Below, in pieces: positions 43,582 through 54,101 of a stretch of DNA of 64,000 nucleotides; the stretch's first letter is position 1, and the number at the start of each line of letters is the position of its first letter. The stretch is from Diatrype stigma (Eukaryota > Ascomycota > Sordariomycetes > Xylariales > Diatrypaceae). A model generated the notes under the pieces. That model was not told the DNA's origin and did not search any database. It was given only the letters and a program-made list of their open reading frames with translations. The DNA is taken from contig JAKJXP020000131.1 in the NCBI GenBank assembly GCA_022225965.2, positions 45,245 to 109,244 on the forward strand, read 5' to 3'. The translations under genes were made by a program, and so were the position numbers.

Positions 43582-46500
43582 TCACTGTTGGCCACCACCT
43601 CTGGCCCTCTTTGGGCCGTTCCCCGAGTCGGAGTCGTTCCGGGGCCTCTTGGCACCCGGTTGGAAGTTTTCAACCGAGGGGTTGAGGCTGGCGCGGCCCT
43701 GTTGGCCGCCGCCACGACCTCCACGCCCACCGCGGGCACCGCCGCGGCCCCGGTTACCGACACTAGATGGCAAGGGCAGTCCTGTCGGTTTTGGGATTCC
43801 ACTATTCGGGGCAGGTGCTGTAACAGCAGCAGCCGATTGACTATGTGAGTCTGCTAAGTTGGTCAATGAAGCTGACTTGGCGAAAGGGTTGAATCCAGGA
43901 CGAGGCATACCAGCTGGCTTGTCTGTAGCCGTAGGGATAATTGCCGGCGCGCTAGTTGGCGTCACAGTCGGTGTTGTGGCTGGCGCCGTAGTTGGCGCGG
44001 CGACTGTAGTAGCTGGTGTACCTGTGGCAATAGTTGGTGCCGCTGCCGGCGCGGGCTGCTTAGGGACGGCCGGCGGAGGTGGGGGCGGTTTTGCGTCCTT
44101 GGCCTCATTCCATACCTCACCAACTGGGCGTTGGGGAACCTCTTTTGCTGCCTTCTCTACAACGCTCAGTTTGGCATTCGCAACTCGATTTCTGTTTTCT
44201 GCCATGTTGAGCTGTAAGCTGCTCTTAGAAGACGCAAGCTTCGTTGCTTGCTCGCGGGCCTGAACGATCTTCTGTTCCCACTCTGCTTTGAGGGTGGGCT
44301 CTAGCTCCTCTCGCAACTTCTTGGTTTCGGCAGCAAGCTTGTTCCTGACATTATTCTGCACGATACTTTTGAGTGTGGTATTATTGGAGAGAAGGTCGCG
44401 TATCTCCTTGTCACTCAGGCCGCTCAAGTCCGGAAGTGAGGTGCTAGGGGTTCCACCTGGGGTTTCGGAGGGAGCCTGCTTGATAGGCGTCGCGGGGGGC
44501 TGGGTCGACATGCTTGAGTGTTCTGCTTCCCAGATCTTGCGCTCTTGTTCCACGCGCAACTTGAAGTCGGACTCTAATTTCTCTTTTTCCTGGCTCAGCT
44601 GGGCCTTCTCACTTTCCATCTGGGATTTGTAATCATTGAGGCGCTTATTCAATGACTCTTTCATCTTGTCACTTCTCGCTTTGACGGTATTATTGATGCT
44701 CTCTTCGGCCTCCTTAGCCTTAGCCTCATATTCAGCAGCTTTGGCTTCGGCGGCTGCCACCTTCTCTTCTAGCGCCTTGCGCTCGTCGTCAGAGAGCGCG
44801 GTGGTGGGTGGAGGCTGAGAGACAGTGGTACCATCGCCATTTTGCATCGGCACATCACCGTTAGCCGCCTGCATTTGCGCATTGGCAATGGCTTGATCCC
44901 TCTCGGAAAGGGCAGTAGCGAGTTGCCCGCGTAAGGTCTGTAGTTCTTCGTCGATCGATGCTTTCTGTGCCTTGATATCGCCTAGTTCGGCTTGCGCCTT
45001 GGTGAGTTGACTTTGAAGGTCGGATACTTCTTGAGAATTGGATACGTCAGGTCGGTCCGGTTGCAAGGGAGCCGTTGGCGCAGTGTTCTTTCTGGCTTCT
45101 TCTTGGAGAGCCTCGACTTGCCGCTTGAATGCGACGAGCTGCTCTTCCAAGGATACACGATCCTTCCTGAAACCCTCGAGTTCATCTCTGGTAGTTGCAA
45201 GATGTCCATTGGTATCATTCAGCTGCACTTGCAATTGGTCTCTCTCTGCGGCAATCTCGTTCTTCTGCCCCATAAGGCTTCGGGCCTTTTCCTTTGCCGA
45301 GTTGATGAGCCTTTCGCGGACGACCTGCCAGTTACTCTCCTTCTCCTCAATTGTCTTCTCCAATTGTTGTATCTTCTCCTTCAATGGGGCTTCAGCTTCA
45401 CGGAGGGCATTCCTCTCCGCCTCAAGGTTGGCCACAGTTTGTTTAAGCTCCTCAACCTCTGCCGGGTCTGTCCTACCGTGCCTGGACAGTATGTCTTCTG
45501 TGCGCTTCTGCCACCTGTCCCTGTCTTCTTGCAGTTGCTTCATCTCGGCCTCCTTAAAGCCCAATTGGCTCTGCAGCTCTTCGATCTGAGCCTCGAGAGG
45601 TTGGATGGTAGTTTCCAACTCCGTGACTTTTGCGGCCTTTTCTGCCAAACGTGCCTGGGCTTCCCGGGCTTCGGCACGTAAAGCGGCGCTGCTCTCGCGG
45701 AAAAGATTCAGTTCCTCGAGCTTAGCCATCAGGTCCTTCTGGGCCATAGAGCTCCGATCGCTGTCGGCCTGAGATCGTCGTTCTTGCTCCAATTTTACCC
45801 TAGCCTCATCTAGCTGGGACTGGGCATACTCGTATTGCTGTTGGAGCCTCTTGGCCTCTTGGGCCTTGAGATCGTATTGCACCTCCAAAATATCCTTCTC
45901 TCGTCGGAGGTAACTGGCTAGCTCCCGGAATTTGTCCTCACCCGCGCCACTCGGTTGGCTAGCAATTGCCTCGAGCGACTCGCCGGCTGATTCACGACTA
46001 TGCTGTAGCGTAGAGACTTGGCTTGATACATTTTCTAACTCCTGGTGCAGCAACTTGTTCTGGGCATTGGCATTGTCCCGGCTGGTTCGAAGATCGGAAA
46101 GTTCCTGCTCGAATTTCTGCCGTCGCTCATCCCAAGAGCCTTCGCTTTGTAGCAACGTAACCTTAGCGGACTCAGCTTCGGCCCGAGCAGAAGCGGCTGC
46201 AGTCTTCAGTTGGTTATATTCGGCGCGGAGGGCGTAAAGTGTTTTGGCGGTCTCTCCATGTTTCATAACTTCCGCTTCGTACGCTTGTTGGGCGTTGGTC
46301 GCGATTTCCGCCTGTGCGCGAAGGTCCTGCTGATGGAACTGAGACGAAGCCAAGTACTTCTCTTCTTCATCCTTGAGGCGTTTGATCTCCCCATCAAGCA
46401 TTGCCTTCTCCTCTTCATGATGGCGCGCAACGTCAGCCTGGGAGTCGCGTAAAGTAGAGAGTTCGTTGTTGGATCTGGTCAATTCTGATGATAGGTCTTC

Positions 46501-49500
46501 AACCCGCTGCTCGAGCTCCTTGATAGTGGCATCCTTTGCTGCGAGTCTGGATTCTGTATCTTGTGTGTACTGCTCCTGCGTGGCGGTCATCCTCTCAAGT
46601 TCATCCTCGGAGGCCTGGCTTAATTCCCTGTATTGCTCGACCTGGGCTTGAGCATTCTCCAGATGGGTCTTCGTGATATCCAGCTCTCGTTTCAGGTCGG
46701 CCGATTCATGGATAAGTTCCTGGATGCGCTCATCCGTATCCGCGGCAGTATCCTCCTCGGATGCCACAAGCATAGACCCAGGTCGAGGAGTAGGTCGTGG
46801 CTGAAGTCGCTCCGAACGCTCCTCCGCACTTCGTAGTGCAATCGTCAACTCATCGACTCGGACCTGAAGATGTTCCTTGCTCGTCTTGGTGGCGACTAAT
46901 TCTTCGCGAATCTGGCTTAAGTTGGCTGTCAATTCATCGATTCGCTTCTGAGACTGCTTGGCATCGTATTCCTTTCGACTCTGTAGGTTCCTGATCGCTT
47001 CCTCTTCCCCTGCTAGCTTTCTTCTGGTGGCGTTGAGATCAGCTTCCAAAGATTCGATTTGGTTTTGGAGACGTCGCTTCGTCTCGGCCTCGCTGTGATC
47101 TCGTTCGTTCTGGAGTGTCTGCTGCGTTGCAAGCAGACTATTCAGGCGACTTTTTTCTTGTAGATGATCCTGATTTTCTTTCCTCAGGCGTTCTTGGATC
47201 TCATCCCATAACTTCTTCTCCGCTTTTAGGTTGGCGTTCTCGTTGCGCATACTGTCAGCCAGCCCCTTTGCTTCAACCATCTCCTCGGAGACTCGCAAGA
47301 CCTGGAGATCCTGTTTGGCGGCATCTTCGGACAGCTTCTGGTTTCTCTGCTTAAGTTCTTTGTTTTCGGTTTGTAGAGCTGTGAAATTGGAGTGCAGCAT
47401 CTGGTATCGCTCTGATGCTAAGGAGAGTTGGCTAGAAATCTTGGCATTCTCGGCTTGTAGCGAATTCTTCTCAACAGACAGCCTGTCTACCTGCTCCTTC
47501 ATTGTCTGGCGATCGATAGTTTGCTCATTTCGGTACTGGTCGAAGTTTTGCTGGAGATCACGGAGTAGAGTCGTATAATCAGAGCCGTCATCGTTCATAG
47601 CAGAGTTCTGCTCGATGCTAGCGAGAACGCCCTCTTCAGTAGATTGGCCCAAGGCAGTATTTAGATTATCGGTGGAGGTTCTCGCCTCGACCATACGGCG
47701 GAACAAGTTGCGTTCTTGCGTGATGGTGCTGGCCTGAGCCCTCAGCCCTCTAAGCTGATCTTCGAAGAGCTGGAGTTTCTGGCGAAGAGCAGTGACTTCC
47801 TTGTGGTCCTGGAGAGCTTGGTTCTTAGCCGCGATTGCCTCCTCATTCTCCATCTTCTCGGCAAGATCGTGAACCACCCGGAGGAGTTGTTCGTTCTTCT
47901 CCCGAAGTTCTGTGATATCCTTGAACACAGCTAAACGCTCGAGTATCATTCCATTGAGATCCGAAACTTCATCGGTGGATCCCTCCTCGGCCTGTCCTCT
48001 CGCAAGTCTCTGTAGCTGTAGTGATTCCTCGAGCGTGAGCGTATCCTGACCCTTCTCAAGGCATTGGATGTTGAAGACCAGCATTTGAATTTGAGCACCC
48101 ATATCTCTCATCTGGTTGCGCAAGATCTTGACCTCCGCTTGGGCCGTCGAGGCCGCATTCTCGGCTTTGCGTTGAGCCTTCTTTGCGCTGTCTCTCTCCC
48201 TGAAACTTTCGTCTGACAAGAGTGACATATTCTTGATCTCTTCTTTCAACCGTTCGTTATCTGCCTGAAGATCATCAAGCTCAGGGCCCTTGGCTTCCAA
48301 CTGCTCCATCAAGTCGTCTAGGGTCTTGGCGTATTCACTGCTGCGCTGTTGTTCGATTGCTAGCTTACTCTTGAGTCTGTAGTTTTCGTCAACAACATTC
48401 GTCAACTTCTGGGCAGTACCTGGAGTTCCCATAGGCGAGCCTGGACGATAGATGGAACCATTCAAGCGCGGTGTCTGTGGTGCCGAATCAGGTCGCTCAG
48501 AGGAGACAGCACCGAACCTGGCACGCATCTGACCCAGTTCCAATTCGAGCATGTCCTTCTTCTCCGAGGCTTCGGCGTAATCGCTCTTCACTCGCTCAAG
48601 CTCTTCGTTGATGCGACGAATCTGGTCCTCGCATTCACGCTTGACCTGGTCTTCCCGGGTCTCAACTTCTTGCACTCGGTTCTTATGGGTGCGAGTCTGT
48701 TGTTCCTTCAGGTCAACCAGCCGGCGCAGGCTCGCGATCTCCTCCTGCAATCCTTGTTCATTGCGAGCGGCAGCCTCCTGTACCTTTTGTATCTTGGTCA
48801 GGACCTCGTCTGCTTTACGTTGAGCTTCATCAAGTCGTTGGCGCAGTTGCTGTTCGGTTTTCTTGAGAGCATCATTCTCAGATCTACTCTCGTCATCGCG
48901 ACGCTGAAGTTCGGCAATGCGGGCATTCTTCTCTTTCCGCAATTTATTGAATTCGGCATTCTTGGTATTGAGCTCTTTCTCGTAGAATTCGGCGTTGCGT
49001 TTTTCCGCATCAAGGCGTAGCTTCAGCGACTCTGCCTGATATTTTGCTTCATTGGCTCTTCTCTCCGCCTCTTGCGCCACCTGCTGCTGAGCAGCGATCT
49101 GCCGACCAAGATCTAGGTTCTTTTGATGTTGTGCCTGTAGCTCCTGAGACAGAGTGTCGTTGGCCTTGTTCTTGGTGTCGATAATTGCAAGGGATTCACG
49201 ATTCGAGGTCTCGAGAGAGGTGATACGAGCTCGCAGCTTTTCGAGGTCGGACTGGGACGCCGAGCTAGACGACTTGATAGACTGTAACTCGTTCTCAAGT
49301 GCTTGTCGGGTGGTTTCTAAGAATTGTGAGCTGGTGCAAGTACAGGGAAGAAGCTAAAGTGAGCGGGACAGGAGCTATGCAGGGAAAATATAGATAGAAT
49401 GAATGCGCACCTTCGTCCTTGAGCTTGTTGCGAATCTCCTCGACATCTTTAAGGGCTTTAGCGGCGGTCTCGTTGCTCTTGTCGCGCTGGGCCTCAGCTG

Positions 49501-49699
49501 CGCGAATGGAGGTCTCTATTTCGACCTCCAACTGAATCTTTTGAGAGGATATGGTGTCGTATTCGTGGCCCCTGGCTGCAACAGCAGATAGAATGATGCT
49601 GACGAGATCTACACTGGGCTGCGTGACGGCAGTGGAGAGGTTCTCCTCCGGCATACCCAGGTGGGCAGCCAAGTAGCCCAAGTCCACTGCGGCGGCCAT
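43582..49699 (-). CDS. mlp1: Nuclear basket protein of the MLP1/MLP2/TPR family
   Basis: Two exons (49699-49411 and 49316-43582, phase 1, GTGCGC donor and TTAG acceptor) give 2007 residues. Apart from a short N-terminal region (MAAAVDLGYLAAHLGMPEEN), residues to about 1600 are almost pure coiled coil, Glu/Gln/Lys/Leu-rich with long heptad runs. The rest is low-complexity: Pro/Ala/Thr tracts, then an RGG-rich end (GNRGRGGARGGRGGRGGGQQ) and a bipartite-like basic segment (GAKRPRNDS, GPKRARGGG). This matches the filament protein on the nuclear side of the nuclear pore, which docks mRNA export and surveillance factors. The size, the coiled coil and the RGG/NLS tail distinguish it from myosin or kinesin tails, as no motor domain exists. 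Confidence is high for family and moderate for orthology to MLP1 specifically. Confidence 0.88.
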
Positions 49700-50785
49700 C
49701 CTGTCATCAAATGCGGATGTGCCGAGTGGAATTCATGGGCATGTAATGAAATCGGCGATCGATGATGTATCAACTAGATCGATGCGGTCGCATATGATAG
49801 AAGAATGATGGAAGAAAACAAGACTCTCCGGCCCTGGAACAATGTTGCTGATTGAACAGTGATCCAATGGGGGGGAGCAATTGATGGGGGAACAGGTGGT
49901 CTTGTTTCGGTACAGAGGTAAAAGTAGGTATCGTGGATGGGACAATGTCTGGCAGTGAAGAAACAACACCGTGCAATGCAACACAAGCTGTCAGAAGCTG
50001 TTTGTCAGTCAGTGCCTTGCGTTGCGATGCGCTGTGGTATGATGCGATGCGATGAATGGAAGTATTAACAACAATAGGTAATCTCGTAGAAGAGAAGTGA
50101 AAGAAAGAAAGATCTTCGTCAAAAAAGACTGGCTACCTTGGCTTGGGTAGGCAGGCTTCGGGTGACGGTATGTATGTGTGCGCGAGGCGGCAAAGTCAAA
50201 GGTGAAGGAACAAATGAAGGAGATTGACGTTGCTTAGGCTTGGGCTTGGGCCTTGGCCTTGGGTTTGGGTTTGTTTCTTTCAACCCAAGTTTCCAGGTTG
50301 AGATTCACTCAGTCTCAGGTTTTTGAGAGGTTGACTGTTTCCGGAGAAGAAAGCGCGACGAGGCTGCCGACCTAGTTAGAGGTATGTAGCTGCCCTGTAG
50401 TCTAGCCCGTCCAGTGCTGGCCAGCAACCCGCTTATGTGCCTAATCGCCAAGTAGGTGCTTACACACGGTTAGTTAGTTAGAGACTGGACTGGAGCCAGC
50501 TGCCAGCCTGACGAGTGAGAAGCTTGGATCAGATAAGGATTAGTGGGTACCTCCCTCCAAGCAGTAGCAGCCAGTCTGGCAATTGGGCAGTTACGAAGTA
50601 CACTGGCGTCATTACTCTAGGTACACGCGCAGGTACATATTGTACTGTAGTTTTCAAGCTACTTAAGTAAGTACACTTTCTGTACCGTGGTTTTTAGTTT
50701 TTACTACCTGGATTGGTCGGGCGTTCCTTCCATCGAACGGTCACAGTTTGTCAACCCGAAGTTACCTTCAGGGCTAGGTATCTTT
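49700..50785. promoter_or_regulatory. Upstream region of the MLP1/TPR gene
   Basis: About 1.1 kb, no gene. It contains a stretch of alternating CTTGGGCTTGGG/CCTTGGCCTTGG words (about 50237-50272) and ends at the left arm of the inverted-repeat element. Confidence 0.5.
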
Positions 50786-50908
50786 GCCTGGCAGGCAGAG
50801 TCCGAAAAAAAGAGCCACCCTATATAGGCTATAACGGGGGAGAGGCTATGCGCTAATTCTGCAGCTAAATTCTTTGGCACCTGCCAGTTTCCTAATGCAG
50901 GCCGGAAA
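50786..50908 (+). repeat. Left inverted arm
   Basis: Begins GCCTGGCAGGCAGAGTCCG and contains the block GCCACCCTATATAGGCTATA. It is the reverse complement, with scattered differences, of 53769-53894, and is not itself strongly AT-biased. Confidence 0.75.
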
Positions 50909-51237
50909 TCCATTTATGTACGGACATGTTCATAATTATTTAAAAAGCACCGTTTTATATGGGAAATTACCTGTTTTTATTAATAACTAATATTATGTTT
51001 ATATAAAAATATATTCATATGCTTTCGAATTGCATTTCGAAAATAAAAACCTTTAATCCTTTAGTTTTCCGTTAAATTTACGGTTTTTTATAAAATATTC
51101 TTTATATCGTTTTATTTTATTATTTTTGTTATAATTAAATTTTCGAATATAAGTATAATGCGTTGCCGCTTTATAACGCGTATTATTTGCTAAATAACTA
51201 GGTTAATTTATTACCGTTTAAGGGCATTAACGGCTTT

Positions 51238-51510
51238 TTGCGTAAAAGCTGGTATAAAAACCGGTATAAACGAAGCCATCGTAAGTCCGCCGCGCCCGCC
51301 CCGGGAAGCCCCCCGGAAAGCCCCTCGAAAGCCGCCTCGGGAAGTGCCTCGGGAGGTGCCTCGGAAGGTGCCCCCTCGGGAGGTGCCCCCTCGGGAGGTG
51401 CCCCTTCGGGAGGTACCCTTTCGGAAGGTGCCCCCTCGGGAGGTGCCCCCTCGGGAAACGCCCCGAATAACGGCCCGGATAAATTGTTAAGATCCTCCGC
51501 GGAAACTTAG
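51238..51510 (+). repeat. GC-rich minisatellite encoding Gly-Ala-Pro-Ser repeats
   Basis: About 15-bp units (GGAGGTGCCCCCTCG and variants) repeat from about 51330 to 51465. The frame without stops from 51238 reads as SGGAPSGGAPSGG-type repeats after a basic start (WYKNRYKRSHRKS). There is no ATG at the start of this frame. It is the only GC-rich part of the RIP block and may be a relic of the element's coding region. Confidence 0.5.
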
Positions 51511-53768
51511 GAATAACTGCTGGCTAGGAATATCGTCGTTTAAATCAAGGTTAATTACCTTTTATTACGAGAAATAACGGCGTACCGAAAGATAAAGCTC
51601 TTGCCGGCGGTACGTTTAAAAGGCTTAAAGGAAAATAACAGCACCGCTATAAAAACGTCCGCGAAATTTCTAAATATAAGGTTTCTTAATTAATAGCAAT
51701 TATTCGTTATTAATAAGGTTTTTTCTTATAAATCAATAAATATCGACGTTTATAATTTGTAATTTTATTACGTATAGCTTTTTCTTCGATAATTCGATAT
51801 TTTTTATAATCTTATAAGCATACGATAAGCCGTATTAAAGTTCGAAATAATAACCTTTAAAAAGATAAAATCGAAAAATACGAAAAAAAAAACGAAATCG
51901 AAAAAATATAAAGGCTTTGGTTTTGCGGTATTCGATTGTTATTAATTCGATTGCCTTTTAAAAATAGGTTATTATAATTTAATTAAGCCATTTACGGCCC
52001 AAATAAGTTATTCGAATTCGAATACTTTATTTATTAATTTTATTCTAATAATCGTTTTTTATTTTCGTAACTATGCGTTTAAGGCTTTTAATAACTTTAA
52101 GCAAGTTTTTGCGGTTATTTTATAAGTAATTTTTAAGATTTTTATGGCTTAATTCGACGGAAAATGTAATACGAATATCGAAATTACGATATTACGTAAT
52201 ATAATAATTGGCCTATTCGTAACGAAAAGGCATATAGGTATTTTCGAAATACGTTATAATTGCCTTTTAATCTTTATCGAATTCATTAATTAAACGGTAT
52301 TAAGTAATAATGAAATTCTTTTTAATTTAGGCGTATATCGTATAATACCAATATAATAAAATATTTTTTTTCGTATATGGGATTTTATTAAAAAAAATGC
52401 CCGAAATATTAATAATTATTTTCCGAATAGGCTTATTAAACCGCTTAATTTATTTTCGTTTCGCAATAAAAAGATTTTCGTCGAATACATAATCGTTTCT
52501 TTTAAGCATTTCGTTATTTTTGGTATTATTTTTGTTATTATTATTTTCGTTATTTTCGTTATCGCTTATTTTTTAAAAAAGGGTTTTTATATTTGCAAAA
52601 AACCTAAAGAATTACGTTCTTATTAATGTGAAATATATAGATTTATTATTACGCGGATGGCAATATTTCGAAAGCGGCTTTCTTAAATTCCGCTTCGAAA
52701 TCGGAAAATATAACGTTCGGTTTTGAAGCATTTATTTTATCGAAAAGTTTAACGTATATCTTTATTAATTAGTCGTATTAAGGCCTGGTTTAATTCGGCA
52801 TAATTCCGAAGCATTAATTATACGTTAATCCGATATAAATCGTTTCGGTTACATTAAAGAAAGGCATATAATACCGGTTCGTTTTATAAATATTATTAAA
52901 GCTGGATATTTCGAAATATTTCTTTTATATTTCGATATATCAAAGAAAGGTTCAAATAACGATAATAATGCGGTTAGGATTATCTTTCTTAAAGGCAATT
53001 TAATAAAAATACTTGTTTTTTTTGAAAAATCTAATAAAGCTTTATATATTAATAAAGCCTTTAAGCTTATTTCGGCGGCTCTTTTATATAAAGTTTTTAA
53101 TGTTTTTCGTAATAATGGCATAATTTGGAAAAGCCTATTTTAGCATTTCGTATATTTGCCGTATTGGCATATTCGTTATTATTATATTATTAATTATTAA
53201 TTTTTTCGTATCGATAAAACGGCGAACTTTCGAATAATCCGTTATTCCGTTAAAAGGTTCGTAATTATGTTTTGTTTTTTTAAAATCGTAAATTTCGAAT
53301 ATTTATTTGTAATCGATAATATGATCGGCCTTAATAATAGCGATAAAGGAATAGTTAATATTGCGCGTTATAATTTATCGAATACCATGGTTTTTATTCG
53401 GATTTACCATTTTACGATCGTAATAGACGTAATATCGTATATATTAATCGGTAACGTTGCGATTTATTCCGTTGCGCTTAACGAATTAATAACCGTAAAA
53501 AAAGGCGAAGCTGTTTAGTAATTTCATTAAATCATTAACGGTATCGAATTATTTACTTTCCGGCAAAAAAAAGAATTAAATCATCCTATTTAATTCGAAG
53601 GATAATATATGGAAATATAAGGATTAAGCTGTTATACGGTAAATATAAAATACGGAAGGTTATAAATATTACAAATGGAACGGGTTATTATAGGGAAATA
53701 TCGAAAGGTTGGTTTTTAGTAATAAAAGGGACTTAATCCGTATTTGCGGGCAACGGTGGATTCCTTAG

Positions 53769-53894
53769 GTTGCACTAGGGAGCTGGTAGGTGCCAAAGGT
53801 TTTAGACCGAGAATTAGCGCATAGCCTTTCCCCCGTCATAGCCTATATAGGGTGGCTCGAAAAAAACCATACATGTCGACTCTGCCTGCCAGGC
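53769..53894 (-). repeat. Right inverted arm
   Basis: Inverted copy of 50786-50908. Reading the minus strand from 53894 gives GCCTGGCAGGCAGAGTCGAC, then a CATGTATGGTTTTTTT insertion absent from the left arm but shared with the element at 19949-20158. Confidence 0.75.
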
Positions 53895-54101
53895 CATGGT
53901 AGGTACCATCTAAGGAGAACCCAGCTAAGCAGGTACTAAAAAGAAACAGAACCTTGGAAGGATATTGACACCTTCCACCGGTGCCTACGATAAAATCCTT
54001 ACGTTGTACCATCTCAACCACCAATCAACGAGCACGTTTTTACAAGTACATGTAGTAACAAATTACCTCCATAGTCTAATTCAACAATTCCAGACGGACG
54101 T
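53895..54101. other. Short region between the RIP element and the triple-repeat membrane protein gene
   Basis: About 200 bp; presumed 3' UTR of the minus-strand gene. Nothing else is seen. Confidence 0.4.

Larger units (their letters stand above)
50786..53894. mobile_element. RIP-degraded element with inverted arms
   Basis: Left arm 50786-50908 and right arm 53769-53894 are inverted copies: both contain GCCTGGCAGGCAGAGTC, GAGCCACCCTATATAGGCTA, AGGCTATGCGCTAATTCT and TTTGGCACCT in matching order with scattered differences. The 2.9 kb between them is extremely AT-rich. TpA is abundant, CpA and TpG are rare, yet CpG is frequent, the dinucleotide pattern left by repeat-induced point mutation. 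No transposase frame survives. One GC-rich island persists (51280-51490). Inverted arms and RIP together indicate a dead DNA transposon or an insertion flanked by inverted repeat copies. Confidence 0.7.

Noticed and set aside
43360..43848. Plus-strand frames opposite the MLP1 C-terminus
   Set aside because: Antisense shadows of the Arg/Gly-rich tail with no independent support.
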